The notes: a model not told the origin generated them from the letters alone. A stretch of 64,000 nucleotides of DNA from Listeria monocytogenes (GCF_013282665.1 NZ_CP054041.1:1064501-1128500); one strand, 5' to 3'; counted from the stretch's first letter, positions 25,680-37,997 are shown. A program made the numbers and translations.

Positions 25680-27464
25680 TTATTTTGATGCTTCTTGTTG
25701 CAGTACAGCCAAGAATTCTGCACCGTATTTATCGCGTTTCATTGCACCAATACCTTTGACTTCAAGCAGTGCATCTTCCGTTTGCGGCATATATGCACAC
25801 ATTTCACGCAACGTTTCATCTGAAAAAATGATATATGGCGGCACTTTGTGTTTTGCTGCCAGTTCCCGCCGCACTTCCCGCAATTTTTCGAAAAGGTCAC
25901 TATTTACATCTATTTTAACTTTTTCAGCCCGTTTCGCTTGTTTTCTTTCCACTTTTAGCTCGCCTCGTAAAACCGAAACGGCTCTATCCGTCAGTTTTAA
26001 AGAAGGAAACTGGCTATCAGTTGGTTGTAAATATTTTTCTGCTGTAAGATAATCAATTAGTTGTAACACATCTTTTTGGGAAGCATCTTTCATCAATCCA
26101 TAAGTACTGAGTTCATCAAAGCGCCAATCTTTCACTTTCTGGTCAGCAGAACCTGTCAAAACCTTGGCAATTAATACTTTCCCAAAACGCTCACCCATTC
26201 TTTTTATACAAGAAAAAACTTGTTGCGCTAAGATTGTAACGTCCGCGGCTTCCCTAGTATCTAAGCAATTACTACATTTCTCGCAGTTTTCCTCGTCGTC
26301 TCCAAAATACTGCACGATGTATTTCTGCAAACAAATTTCCGTATAACCATACCCTGTCATTTGGCGTAGCTTGGCGAACTCATTTTGTTTGCGCTCATCA
26401 TCCATTTCGGATTGTTCAATTAAAAACTGCTGGATGCGGCTATCTTGGGGGGAAAACAACAAAATACAATCACTTGGAACACCGTCTCGACCAGCCCGAC
26501 CAGCTTCTTGATAGTACGCTTCGATATTGCGTGGAATATTATAATGAATAACAAAACGCACATTAGATTTATTAATTCCCATTCCAAACGCATTCGTTGC
26601 CACAATCACTCGAATATCATCGTATAGAAACTTCTCTTGCCAGTCTTTTCGTGCTAAATCGGTCATTCCGCCATGATACATACCGGATTCGACGCCTTTT
26701 TTTAGCAAGAAACTGTGCAGTCGCTCCACTTCTTTCCGAGTCGAAGCATAAACAATTCCGGATTCAGTCGCATTTTTTGTTAAATAATCAATCAAATACT
26801 TATCTTTATCTTGCCCTTTCACTACTTGGAAAGCCAAATTATCTCTGGAAAATCCAGTTTTAACGACCGAATCTGCTCCTATTTTTAGCAACCGGCAAAT
26901 ATCGTCTGAAACTGCCTGCGTCGCTGTAGCAGTAAGTGCAATAATGAGCGGACGCTTGGTCATTTTATCCAAACTATCACACAGCGTCAAATAGCTAGGC
27001 CGAAAATCATGACCCCACTGCGAAATACAGTGCGCCTCATCTATCGCAAATAATGAAATAGGTACTTGCTCAATTAAACGCTGAAAACCTGGCGTTTCAA
27101 TCCGTTCTGGAGCAATGTAAAGCATTTTTAACTCACCTGAGAATGCAGCATCCAGTCGAATATCTATTTCTCTATTAGTCAGTGTACTATTAATAAAAGT
27201 AGCTGCAATCCCCTCTGAGACTAGCGCATCTACTTGATCCTTCATAAGTGAAATTAGTGGAGAAACAACAATGGTCAAACCGTCAAAAAGAAGTGCTGGA
27301 ATTTGGTAACAAAGTGACTTTCCGCCACCCGTTGGCATGATTGCGAGCGTATCTTCTCCCGCGCAAAGTTTCGAAATGACATCTACTTGTCCATCCCGAA
27401 AATCTTGATAACCAAAATTTTGCTGTAAAATAGCTCTTGCTTGTTCTATCATTATCTTTTTCAC
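25680..27464 (-). CDS. recQ: ATP-dependent DNA helicase RecQ
   Basis: 594 residues. Superfamily 2 helicase with Walker A MPTGGGKSLCYQ, the DEAH box in FAIDEAHCISQWGHDFRPSY, motif VI in YYQEAGRAGRDG, a zinc-binding Cys set (LQKYIVQYFGDDEENCEKCSNC), a winged-helix RQC region and a C-terminal HRDC domain (ALLEVKGIGAMKRDKYG). It unwinds DNA 3' to 5' in repair. The GTG at 27464 sits close to GAGGAGG; the ATG four codons on is an alternative start. Confidence 0.94.
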   Translation of the reverse strand: MKKIMIEQARAILQQNFGYQDFRDGQVDVISKLCAGEDTLAIMPTGGGKSLCYQIPALLFDGLTIVVSPLISLMKDQVDALVSEGIAATFINSTLTNREIDIRLDAAFSGELKMLYIAPERIETPGFQRLIEQVPISLFAIDEAHCISQWGHDFRPSYLTLCDSLDKMTKRPLIIALTATATQAVSDDICRLLKIGADSVVKTGFSRDNLAFQVVKGQDKDKYLIDYLTKNATESGIVYASTRKEVERLHSFLLKKGVESGMYHGGMTDLARKDWQEKFLYDDIRVIVATNAFGMGINKSNVRFVIHYNIPRNIEAYYQEAGRAGRDGVPSDCILLFSPQDSRIQQFLIEQSEMDDERKQNEFAKLRQMTGYGYTEICLQKYIVQYFGDDEENCEKCSNCLDTREAADVTILAQQVFSCIKRMGERFGKVLIAKVLTGSADQKVKDWRFDELSTYGLMKDASQKDVLQLIDYLTAEKYLQPTDSQFPSLKLTDRAVSVLRGELKVERKQAKRAEKVKIDVNSDLFEKLREVRRELAAKHKVPPYIIFSDETLREMCAYMPQTEDALLEVKGIGAMKRDKYGAEFLAVLQQEASK

Positions 27465-27565
27465 GCCTCCTCTATAGAAACAGTATAGCGGTTTTATAAC
27501 TTTAATTGAAGCTTTTTGGAGAAATTCGTGTTTTCACGCAGTTTTCTTATTTTTATAGTAGAAAT

Positions 27566-27606
27566 AAAAAAGCAGAAACCTCTTTTGGAAGAGATTTCTG
27601 CTTTTT
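27566..27606 (-). terminator. Terminator of guaB
   Basis: AAAAGCAGAAATCTCTT / AAGAGGTTTCTGCTTTTTT hairpin on the - strand, just after the guaB stop. Confidence 0.85.
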
Positions 27607-27611
27607 CGACC

Positions 27612-29183
<1,572 letters not shown>

Positions 29184-29321
29184 TCATGCGACTTGTCTTC
29201 TATAATCATGCTGAAATAGCCAATGTATATTTTTAGTTATTGAATATGATGTTACAAGAAGCTAGGAGCTATGTCAAGAAGGTTTTCCGTTGTTGTTTTA
29301 TTCAGAAAATATAGTAAAAAA

Positions 29322-29337
29322 TGTTTCACGTGAAACA
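29322..29337. promoter_or_regulatory. parS: parS site between guaB and the macrodomain gene
   Basis: Exact TGTTTCACGTGAAACA. It lies immediately beside the terminator of the macrodomain gene. The rest of the 29139-29365 gap shows no gene and presumably carries the guaB promoter. Confidence 0.92.
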
Positions 29338-29339
29338 TT

Positions 29340-29378
29340 TGAAAAAGCCGCCTAAGATTGTTATCTTAAGCGACTTCG
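29340..29378 (-). terminator. Terminator of the macrodomain gene
   Basis: AAGTCGCTTAAGAT / ATCTTAGGCGGCTT stem with G-U pairs, followed by TTTTTC on the - strand. Confidence 0.7.
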
Positions 29379-29896
29379 CTATTTATTAATTTGTTGTATA
29401 AGTTGAAATTTTCTTCATCGAAACAAACAAAGCGTATTTCTTTAATGCTCGCATCATACTCTTCTTCCGCCCATTTACGAACAGTATACAGCGCTACTTC
29501 CGCTGCTAGTTTTTTAGGAAAGCGATATACACCAGTAGAAATATTAGGAAAAGCAATCGAAATTAAATCTTTTCCAGCCGCTAAATCTAGCGCTTTCCAA
29601 TAACAAGATGCCAGTTTATTCGCTTCTTGATGCTCTCCATCTTTCCAAATCGGACCCACTGCATGGATAATGTAATTTGCTTTTAAATCACCGGCAGACG
29701 TAATGACCGCCTCACCTGCTGGGCATGAGCCGATGCGATTAATAACCGCTTGGCATTCTTTTAACAAATCCGGACCCGCCGCTTGATGGATAGCCCCGTC
29801 CACACCACCGCCACCTAAAAGTCCGGGATTAGCAGCATTCACAATAACGTCTACATCTTGTTCTGTAATATCACCTTTTACAACTATTATTTCCAT
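29366..29896 (-). CDS. Macrodomain protein (O-acetyl-ADP-ribose deacetylase-like)
   Basis: 176 residues from the ATG at 29896, preceded by AGAGGTGA. Macrodomain motifs: [20 protein letters not shown] (ADP-ribose-binding Asp and Asn), [16 protein letters not shown] (the catalytic loop) and [21 protein letters not shown] (phosphate loop). It matches the YmdB/MacroD-like class that hydrolyses O-acetyl-ADP-ribose or mono-ADP-ribose on proteins, in the cytoplasm. No ADP-ribosyltransferase partner is adjacent. Confidence 0.9.
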   Translation of the reverse strand: MEIIVVKGDITEQDVDVIVNAANPGLLGGGGVDGAIHQAAGPDLLKECQAVINRIGSCPAGEAVITSAGDLKANYIIHAVGPIWKDGEHQEANKLASCYWKALDLAAGKDLISIAFPNISTGVYRFPKKLAAEVALYTVRKWAEEEYDASIKEIRFVCFDEENFNLYNKLINSEVA

Positions 29897-29953
29897 ACCA
29901 TCACCTCTTTTCTTCATTCTAATTTATTTTGAAAGGGATTTCCAGCACGGCGA

Positions 29954-31564
29954 TTATCTTCGTTTACTGGTTGCATAACTATAATTACCTTCATAAACGG
30001 TTAATTGTTTATTCTCCAGCCAAATTACTTTAGAGCAAAGTTGATCAACAAAATAGCGATCGTGCGATACGGTAATAATTGTACCGCTAAACGCTCGGAT
30101 TGCTTCTTCTAAGATTTCCCGCGAGGCGATATCCAAATGGTTAGTAGGTTCATCGAGAATCAGCGTATTCACTGGCATATTAATAAATTGAGCCAACCTA
30201 AGCCGCATTCTTTCGCCACCGCTAATATTGCCTACTTTTCGGAAAACCATCTCCCCATAAAACATGAATCCTGCTAGCATCTGCCGTGCTTCTCCTTCTG
30301 TAACAGCAACCTTATCCCGAAACGCGTCCAACACGGTTACCTCTTCATTCAGCTCTTCCATTTGCTGAGAAAGCGAAGCGATTTTAACACTCGCGCCGAT
30401 TTTAATGTTCCCGCCATCTGGAACAACTTCCCCTTGCATTATTTTAAGCAAAGTGGATTTCCCGGCGCCATTTTCACCAATAATCGCTACTCGTTCTCCT
30501 TGTCTAATTTGCAAGGAAGCATCTTGTACGATTATCTTTTCGCTAAATGACTTGCTTAAGTTTTCCATAACCACAACTTCTTGTCCACTTCGACCAGCTT
30601 CATCGAATTGTAATTGCATTTGTTTTTGCGTTAACACTGGACGCTTTACTTTTTCCATCCGTTCTAATGCTCGTTCCATGTTTTTCGCCCGGCGGAACAT
30701 GGCGTCATTCGGTGGATTGGCTTGCATTGCCCACTGGCGCAATCGTTTGATGGCTTGCTGCATCTTTTTGATTTTCTTTTGTTGGTCTTTGTAATCTTGG
30801 AATTCCCGCAATAGCCGTTCTTCTCGTTCTTTCAAATATCCAGAAAAATTCGTATGATAAACTATTAATTCGCGGTTCTCAAGCTCCACCATTTTCCCGA
30901 CTACTTCATCTAAAAAGTAGCGATCATGAGATACAACTAATACGGTTCCTGAATAATGTTGTAAAAATGAGGTCAACCATTCTACCGCCATCAAATCTAA
31001 GTGGTTCGTAGGTTCATCTAAGAGTAATAAATCTGTTTTCTGTAATAATAAATGCGCTAATGCAGCCTTAGTCTTCTCGCCACCGCTCAAGTCCCCCCAT
31101 CGTTGCGAAAGTAACAATCCAATACCAAGCCCATTCACTACTTTATTCAAATTGGCATCCATCTCATAGCCGCCAAGCTCGCCAAATAAAGCCATTTTAT
31201 CTCCGTAGCGGTTCATTAATTTTTCGCTTGAATTTGTTGCCATTTCTCCTTCTAATGCTCGTAATTCTTTTTCTAACTCCTCTAACTCGCCAAAACTCGT
31301 CCGCAAATATTCTTCTACTATTATATTAGGATCCACCGTAGATAATTGCTCCAAAAGTCCAATTTTAGCACCCTTTTTGCTCGTTACAACCCCGCTATCA
31401 ACGCCCTCAGTTCCTTTTAAAATCTTCAAAATAGTACTTTTCCCTTCACCATTTCGCCCGATTAAACCGACGCGCTCACCTTCTTGTAACTGAAGCGATA
31501 CTTTCTCTAAAATAATATCTCCGGTAAAACTTTTAACTACATCATTCATTGCTACTATTGTCAT
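29954..31564 (-). CDS. ABC-F family ATPase
   Basis: About 536 residues from the ATG at 31564, chosen because GGAGGATAAA precedes it. Two ABC domains without membrane helices: Walker A GRNGEGKST and GENGAGKST, signatures LSGGEKTK and ISGGERMR, Walker B LLLLDEPTNHLD and TLILDEPTNHLD. They are joined by a charged helical linker (about residues 240-320, EFQDYKDQQKKIKKMQQAIK) as in ABC-F proteins that enter the ribosomal E site. Candidates are a translation factor of the YdiF/Uup group or a ribosome-protection protein. I cannot choose from sequence alone. Confidence 0.9.
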   Translation of the reverse strand: MTIVAMNDVVKSFTGDIILEKVSLQLQEGERVGLIGRNGEGKSTILKILKGTEGVDSGVVTSKKGAKIGLLEQLSTVDPNIIVEEYLRTSFGELEELEKELRALEGEMATNSSEKLMNRYGDKMALFGELGGYEMDANLNKVVNGLGIGLLLSQRWGDLSGGEKTKAALAHLLLQKTDLLLLDEPTNHLDLMAVEWLTSFLQHYSGTVLVVSHDRYFLDEVVGKMVELENRELIVYHTNFSGYLKEREERLLREFQDYKDQQKKIKKMQQAIKRLRQWAMQANPPNDAMFRRAKNMERALERMEKVKRPVLTQKQMQLQFDEAGRSGQEVVVMENLSKSFSEKIIVQDASLQIRQGERVAIIGENGAGKSTLLKIMQGEVVPDGGNIKIGASVKIASLSQQMEELNEEVTVLDAFRDKVAVTEGEARQMLAGFMFYGEMVFRKVGNISGGERMRLRLAQFINMPVNTLILDEPTNHLDIASREILEEAIRAFSGTIITVSHDRYFVDQLCSKVIWLENKQLTVYEGNYSYATSKRR

Positions 31565-31599
31565 TTTATCCTCCATTTATCCAAGGAAGCATGGCAAAG

Positions 31600-31615
31600 T
31601 GTTTCACGTGAAACA
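31600..31615. promoter_or_regulatory. parS: parS site upstream of the ABC-F gene
   Basis: Exact TGTTTCACGTGAAACA, 36 bases upstream of the ABC-F start codon, within its probable promoter region. Confidence 0.92.
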
Positions 31616-31626
31616 TTTTTAGACAA

Positions 31627-31656
31627 CAAAAAAGCGTCAGACAAGCGCCCGACGCC
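31627..31656 (-). terminator. Terminator downstream of the 36-residue gene
   Basis: GGCGTCGGGC / GTCTGACGC stem followed by TTTTTTG on the - strand. Confidence 0.7.
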
Positions 31657-31730
31657 AATTATAAGTATAATACTAATTTAGCACTATACAAACCGATTGC
31701 GTGACTCCATGCTTCTCTCATTTTTTCTAG

Positions 31731-31841
31731 CTATACAGTTTTTTGGGCAGACTTCACCAATGTAACTGCAATACCGGAAAAAATTGCACGGACAATATAC
31801 AAAAATTTAGCTATACTAGTTCGTGCATTCAAAAGAAACAT
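31731..31841 (-). CDS. Small 36-residue hydrophobic, basic protein
   Basis: ATG at 31841 with GAGGTGAG 5-6 bases upstream, a 36-codon frame (MFLLNARTSIAKFLYIVRAI, then FSGIAVTLVKSAQKTV) and a terminator 75 bases further on. The peptide is amphipathic, with about four basic and no acidic residues and a hydrophobic middle, which suggests membrane association. Function unknown. It has the architecture of a complete small gene. Confidence 0.45.
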   Translation of the reverse strand: MFLLNARTSIAKFLYIVRAIFSGIAVTLVKSAQKTV

Positions 31842-32004
31842 GTCATCTCACCTCTTTTCATTAATACATATAGAATAAGGGATGCTGTCCCAAATGTCAA
31901 TTGCTCTTCCAATCACATGCACGAAACACAGCGTTTCAACTCAGAAACTTTTACCATTGATATGAAACACGAACCCAAAGCACCAAAATCTATTTACCAA
32001 TTAG

Positions 32005-32020
32005 TCGAAACCGTTTACAT
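32005..32020. promoter_or_regulatory. Probable cre site (CcpA) upstream of the beta-glucoside operon
   Basis: The reverse strand reads ATGTAAACGGTTTCGA, matching the cre consensus WTGNAARCGNWWWCAW except for one base. It lies about 60 bases before the GH1 gene, where catabolite repression would be expected. Confidence 0.6.
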
Positions 32021-32051
32021 TAATAAGGCAAGCAAAACTAAAACAGACTAA

Positions 32052-33533
<1,482 letters not shown>

Positions 33534-33576
33534 GCCTTGTTCTCTCTGCTTCAACCATTTTGGGAGGGAAATTTTA

Positions 33577-33879
33577 ATGAAAAAAATATTACTTGTATGT
33601 GCGGCCGGAATGTCGACAAGCTTACTCGTTACTAAAATGAAAGCGCACGCAACCTCTATTGGGGAAGAAATTGAAATTGAAGCATTACCAGTATCAGAAG
33701 CTAGTAGCGTTGTGGACAAAATGGATATCGTGATGCTTGGACCTCAAGTCCGCTACCAAAAACCGCAAGTAGATGAACTTGTACAGGGTCGTATTCCTGT
33801 TATTGTTATTGATATGAAAGACTATGGTATGTTAAATGGGAAAGCCGTTCTTGAAAAAGCTTTCGCAGAGATTGGTTAA
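33577..33879 (+). CDS. PTS lactose/cellobiose-type EIIB
   Basis: 100 residues, the standard size. The phosphorylated Cys is in LLVCAAGMSTSLLVTKM (about residue 8). The fold then follows the family pattern (DIVMLGPQVRYQ). It transfers phosphate from EIIA to the sugar bound by EIIC. It lies 43 bases after the GH1 gene, with its own GGGAGG. Confidence 0.95.
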   Translation: MKKILLVCAAGMSTSLLVTKMKAHATSIGEEIEIEALPVSEASSVVDKMDIVMLGPQVRYQKPQVDELVQGRIPVIVIDMKDYGMLNGKAVLEKAFAEIG

Positions 33880-33911
33880 GGGAGTTTCATTTAAAATAGG
33901 GAGGTTTTAAA

Positions 33912-35264
33912 ATGAGTATAATGTCAAAATTTGAACACGGCATGGAACGTGTTTTAGTACCAGTTGCGAATAAATTGAACTCGCAGCGCCATATTGCAGC
34001 AATTCGTGATGCATTTATTTTAGTTTTCCCATTAATTATGGCTGGTTCAATTATCACTTTGATTAACTTCGCAGTATTATCACCGGACGGCTTTATTGCA
34101 AAAATCTTATTCCTAGGGAAAATCTTCCCTAATTTAGCAGATGCACAGGCTGTATTTTCGCCGGTAATGCAAGGCTCGACCAATATTATGGCGATTCTGA
34201 TTGTATTCTTAGTCGCACGGAACCTCGCCATCTTCTTTAAACAGGATGATTTGCTCTGTGGACTTACCTCGATAGGTGCATTCTTTATCGTTTATACACC
34301 TTACACAGTAGTGGACAACGCATCTTACATGACAATCAAATTCTTAGGCGCACAAGGGCTTTTCGTTGCTATTATCGTAGCAATTATTACCGGGGAAGTA
34401 TTTAGCCGCCTAGCTAGATCCCCTCGTTTAATGATCAAGATGCCTGACCAAGTACCACCAGCAGTTTCTCGTTCTTTCAAAGTATTAATTCCAGTTATCA
34501 TCATCACGATTCTTTTCTCTGTTATTAACTACTTAATCACTTTAATCGCTCCAGAAGGTTTAAACGACCTTGTTTACACAGTTATTCAAGCGCCACTTAA
34601 AGACATGGGAACTAACGTATTCTCTGTAATTATCATCGGGCTTGTTTCTAACTTACTTTGGGTTCTTGGTATTCACGGACCTAACACAGTTGCGGCTATT
34701 CGTGACACCATCTTCACTGAGCCAAACTTAGACAACTTATCTTACGTAGCACAACACGGTTCTGCTTGGGGAGCTCCTTACCCAGCAACATGGGCTGGTT
34801 TAAATGACGGATTCGCAAACTACGGTGGATCTGGTATGACTTTAGGGTTACTGATTGCTATCTTTATCGCTTCTCGTCGTGCAGACTATCGTGATATCGC
34901 GAAACTATCACTTGCACCAGGAATTTTCAACATCAACGAACCTGTAATTTTCGGTTTACCAATCGTATTAAACCCAATTATGGTTATTCCTTTCATCATT
35001 ACACCAGCAATCAATACATTAATTGGTTACTTCTTTATCTCAACAAAACTTATTCCACCTGTCGCCTATCAAGTGCCTTGGACAACTCCAGGACCACTGA
35101 TTCCATTCCTTGGTACAGGAGGAAACTGGCTCGCGCTTCTGGTCGGCTTGCTCTGTCTTGCCGTCGCAACAGTCATTTATCTACCATTCGTACTTGTATC
35201 TAACAAAATTGCCGCGAGTGATGCTGCAATGGACAAAAATGCAACAGCCTCAACGGAACAATAG
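33912..35264 (+). CDS. PTS lactose/cellobiose-type EIIC permease
   Basis: 450 residues with about ten membrane helices. Family features include AAIRDAFILVFPLIMAGS near the N-terminus, GIHGPNTVAAI and NINEPVIFGLPIVLNP (the conserved NEP segment for sugar binding and phosphotransfer). It moves a beta-glucoside across the membrane while EIIB phosphorylates it. Ribosome site GGGAGG. Confidence 0.95.
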   Translation: MSIMSKFEHGMERVLVPVANKLNSQRHIAAIRDAFILVFPLIMAGSIITLINFAVLSPDGFIAKILFLGKIFPNLADAQAVFSPVMQGSTNIMAILIVFLVARNLAIFFKQDDLLCGLTSIGAFFIVYTPYTVVDNASYMTIKFLGAQGLFVAIIVAIITGEVFSRLARSPRLMIKMPDQVPPAVSRSFKVLIPVIIITILFSVINYLITLIAPEGLNDLVYTVIQAPLKDMGTNVFSVIIIGLVSNLLWVLGIHGPNTVAAIRDTIFTEPNLDNLSYVAQHGSAWGAPYPATWAGLNDGFANYGGSGMTLGLLIAIFIASRRADYRDIAKLSLAPGIFNINEPVIFGLPIVLNPIMVIPFIITPAINTLIGYFFISTKLIPPVAYQVPWTTPGPLIPFLGTGGNWLALLVGLLCLAVATVIYLPFVLVSNKIAASDAAMDKNATASTEQ

Positions 35265-35275
35265 GATGTGACAAA

Positions 35276-36160
35276 ATGAAAATTGCAGCATTTGATATTG
35301 GTGGAACGGCCCTTAAAATGGGGGTCGTTTTGCCGCATGGTGAAATTATTTTAACAAAATCAGCCGAAATCAGCGGTAGCGACGGTGACCAAATTTTAGC
35401 AGAAATGACATTGTTTCTTGCTGAAAATACAGATGTGACAGGGATTGCTGTCAGCGCACCCGGCTATGTAAACCCAAAAACCGGGCTTATCACAATGGGC
35501 GGCGCTATCCGTAGATTTGATAACTTTAATTTGAAAGAATGGCTTGAAGCAGAAACCAACCTTCCTGTTGCCATTGAAAATGATGCCAATTGTGCCCTAC
35601 TCGCTGAAAAGTGGCTTGGTAAAGGACAAGATTTGGATGATTTTCTTTGTCTAACAATCGGGACAGGGATTGGTGGCGGGATTTTTTCTAATGGCGCATT
35701 AGTTCGTGGTGGTCGATTCCGAGCTGGCGAGTTTGGTTATATGTTTAGCGAACGTCCGGGGGCTTTCCGTCCTGGCAAATATACGCTAAATGAGACAACC
35801 ACAATGCTCGTTCTTCGTAGGCAATACTCGGAACTTACCGGGCGTCCTTTGGAAGAGATTACTGGCGAAGAAATTTTTGCTAATTATGACGCGCATGATG
35901 CCGTGTCAGAACGTCTTATTAACGAGTTTTATACTGGGATTTGTACAGGACTTTATAATTTAATTTACCTGTTCGATCCAACGCATATTTTTATCGGTGG
36001 CGGGATTACAAGTCGCCCTACTTTTATCGCGGAGCTAAAGCATCATATGGAAAGCTTTGGGCTGCGTGACACGATTATCGAAACAGCAACACATAAAAAC
36101 CAAGCTGGCCTACTCGGCGCAGTGTATCACTTTTTACAGGAGGAAAATAGACATGAATGA
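35276..36160 (+). CDS. ROK-family sugar kinase (beta-glucoside kinase-like)
   Basis: 294 residues with the ATP motif AAFDIGGTALKMGVV, the sugar-site END in AIENDANCALLAEKWLG and GTGIGGGI. The Cys-rich zinc motif of most ROK kinases is missing (the region reads AGEFGYMFSERPG), as I recall for the BglK-type beta-glucoside kinases. In this operon it may phosphorylate a glucoside or the glucose released by GH1. It ends inside the start of the EIIA gene (8-base overlap). Confidence 0.88.
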   Translation: MKIAAFDIGGTALKMGVVLPHGEIILTKSAEISGSDGDQILAEMTLFLAENTDVTGIAVSAPGYVNPKTGLITMGGAIRRFDNFNLKEWLEAETNLPVAIENDANCALLAEKWLGKGQDLDDFLCLTIGTGIGGGIFSNGALVRGGRFRAGEFGYMFSERPGAFRPGKYTLNETTTMLVLRRQYSELTGRPLEEITGEEIFANYDAHDAVSERLINEFYTGICTGLYNLIYLFDPTHIFIGGGITSRPTFIAELKHHMESFGLRDTIIETATHKNQAGLLGAVYHFLQEENRHE

Positions 36161-36461
36161 AATGGAAACAGTAATCTTTGGCATGATTAGCCAAGTTGGT
36201 TCTGCGAGAAGCAGTTACTTAGAAGGGCTTCGTGCGGCTCGTGAAGGCAATTTCGAGGAAGCAGAAGCAAAACTACAAGAAGGTAGCGAAACACTCGCAA
36301 ACGGACACCACGAGCACCATAAACTAATCCAAAAAGAAGCTTCCGGTGAAAAAGTGGAAATTCAGTTACTGCTAATTCATGCAGAAGACTTACTGATCAC
36401 AACAGAAACATTAAGAGAAGTTGTCACTGAGTTCGTGCATGTATACAAAAAAATAAGCTAA
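36153..36461 (+). CDS. PTS lactose/cellobiose-type EIIA
   Basis: 102 residues from the ATG at 36153, with AGGAGG upstream; the longer frame from 36057 lies within the kinase gene and is not supported. Three-helix EIIA: the N-terminal helix VIFGMISQVGSARSSYLEGL and the phosphorylated His in LLLIHAEDLLITTETL. It completes the PTS with the upstream EIIB and EIIC and ends at the shared terminator. Confidence 0.94.
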   Translation: MNEMETVIFGMISQVGSARSSYLEGLRAAREGNFEEAEAKLQEGSETLANGHHEHHKLIQKEASGEKVEIQLLLIHAEDLLITTETLREVVTEFVHVYKKIS

Positions 36462-36462
36462 A

Positions 36463-36500
36463 GAAAAGCGTGTAGGCTCTGAAACCTACACGCTTTTCTA
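36463..36500. terminator. Bidirectional terminator between the PTS operon and rpiR
   Basis: AGAAAAGCGTGTAGG / CCTACACGCTTTTCT perfect stem between convergent genes, A-rich on one side and T-rich on the other. Confidence 0.88.
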
Positions 36501-37235
36501 TTCGTCTATTTGCTCTTGATTATAATTTTTCTTCGCCATTGCTTCCAGTAAGAAAAGGACAGGAATTTGTGTCGTAATATTCGTCTTATCAACCATTTCT
36601 TGCGTTACATAGTACGGAATATTCACATCAGATAAATCGGCAAGCGTGTTGTGGCTTGTATTAGTAATACTTATAATCCGACTCCCATATTGCTGCATAT
36701 TTTGTGCCTGTTCAAGCACCTGATCCGTCTCACCAGACACAGATAGTATAATCATCACTGCTTTATTTTTAAATTGTTCTCCCGGGTTAGGATAAAATGG
36801 ATCTTTAATATAAAAAGTCCGCTTCTTCATATTGGAGAAAAAACGACTGCCATACTCTGCCAAAATCCCTGAAGTTCCAATTCCGAAAAATACGACTAAA
36901 TCAGCTTCATTGATAATTTCCGCCGCCGCATCTAACACATGATCATAATCACGGTTCATTGTTCGTTCAAAGAATTCCTCTAAAACTTCCACTGTATCCG
37001 CTGTTTTTTTCTTTACCTCGCGTGTCGCTTCTTGCTTTAGCTTTACTTTAAATTCCGAAAAGCCTTCACAACCTAATTTTCTTGTAAATCGAACAATCGA
37101 AGCTGGCGAAACATGCGTCACTTCTGAAAGTTCACGCACTCTCATAAACATAACTTTGTCCCGATTGTCCATTATGTAACGGTATAAATGATGCTCTGTC
37201 TCTGTAAACTGTCTAATCACTTCATACGAAAACAT
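36498..37235 (-). CDS. RpiR/MurR-family transcription regulator
   Basis: 245 residues from the ATG at 37235, preceded by AGGTGA; the frame continues upstream but lacks a ribosome site. N-terminal helix-turn-helix of 6-phosphogluconate regulators (VRELSEVTHVSPASIVRFTRKLG) and a C-terminal SIS domain (DLVVFFGIGTSGILAEYGSRF, ILSVSGETDQVLEQA) that senses a phosphosugar. It is convergent to the beta-glucoside PTS operon and likely controls it, though that is inference. Confidence 0.9.
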   Translation of the reverse strand: MFSYEVIRQFTETEHHLYRYIMDNRDKVMFMRVRELSEVTHVSPASIVRFTRKLGCEGFSEFKVKLKQEATREVKKKTADTVEVLEEFFERTMNRDYDHVLDAAAEIINEADLVVFFGIGTSGILAEYGSRFFSNMKKRTFYIKDPFYPNPGEQFKNKAVMIILSVSGETDQVLEQAQNMQQYGSRIISITNTSHNTLADLSDVNIPYYVTQEMVDKTNITTQIPVLFLLEAMAKKNYNQEQIDE

Positions 37236-37262
37236 AAGTTTATTCACCTCATCTGTATCAGT

Positions 37263-37276
37263 ATTTCCCGGGAAAT
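37263..37276. promoter_or_regulatory. Noc-binding site (NBS) in the rpiR upstream region
   Basis: ATTTCCCGGGAAAT, identical to the Bacillus subtilis Noc consensus. A noc gene is present at 51819-52682. It lies 28 bases before the rpiR start and next to the terminator of the following gene. Confidence 0.75.
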
Positions 37277-37322
37277 AAAAACAGGCGACCAACTCGCATT
37301 ATGCAATCTAGGTCACCTGTCC
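37277..37322 (-). terminator. Terminator of the DUF1129 gene
   Basis: ACAGGTGACC...GGTCGCCTGT stem followed by TTTTATTT on the - strand. Confidence 0.75.
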
Positions 37323-37334
37323 GTGTCCATCTTC

Positions 37335-37997
37335 TTATAAGGATGGAATATTTTTCTTTTTCTTCACATAGAAACGTAGGGCAATAATAATTGCACCACC
37401 AACTGTGTTAACAATCGGACTTAACGCTACATTGATATTTGGAGGAATAGTTACTTGTACAATCGTCATTACAAACATCCATACGGCAATAACTCCGACT
37501 GCTACTAGTAAGTATTTTATCGTTCCACCTTTTTGCCCCGCACGCATGTTAGATGCGTATTTACGTAAGATAAGCATTGCGAAACCACCGACAACTGCCG
37601 TGATTAATAATACGATAATTCCCAAAGTCTGCGCATTTTTTTGGAAATAAGCACTAATTCCGGAAATCAGCATCATTGCTCCCAGTACAAGGAGTCCGCC
37701 GTCAAGTACTAACCACCATTTGTCCGTGTTTTGCTCCACTGTAGCAGCTTTCACATCTAAAGAAACAACATATTCTGTTGGTGTTAAATTAAATAATTTT
37801 CTCGCTGTTATGCCTTTTTTCTGTTCGGCTAAAATCTTTTCACTCATTTCATAAACAATAATCTCTTGTTGTTCGGCGCCGTAATGAGTTTCTCGCAAAT
37901 GTTTTTCTACTTCCATCACATATTGCAAGTTCCGCTTCGTTAAATTAGCTTTCAATTCAGCTAATTGCGGTTTAATCGTTTCTGTTTCTGTCGTCAA
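37335..37997 (-). CDS. DUF1129 membrane protein
   Basis: 220 residues from a TTG start with GGAGGA about 8 bases upstream. Cytoplasmic N-terminal helical domain (residues 1-75, NLTKRNLQYVMEVEKHL, KKGITARKLF) followed by four membrane helices and a Lys-rich tail, the DUF1129 layout. Function unknown. It stands as its own unit with a promoter gap and terminator. Confidence 0.85.
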   Translation of the reverse strand: MTTETETIKPQLAELKANLTKRNLQYVMEVEKHLRETHYGAEQQEIIVYEMSEKILAEQKKGITARKLFNLTPTEYVVSLDVKAATVEQNTDKWWLVLDGGLLVLGAMMLISGISAYFQKNAQTLGIIVLLITAVVGGFAMLILRKYASNMRAGQKGGTIKYLLVAVGVIAVWMFVMTIVQVTIPPNINVALSPIVNTVGGAIIIALRFYVKKKKNIPSL

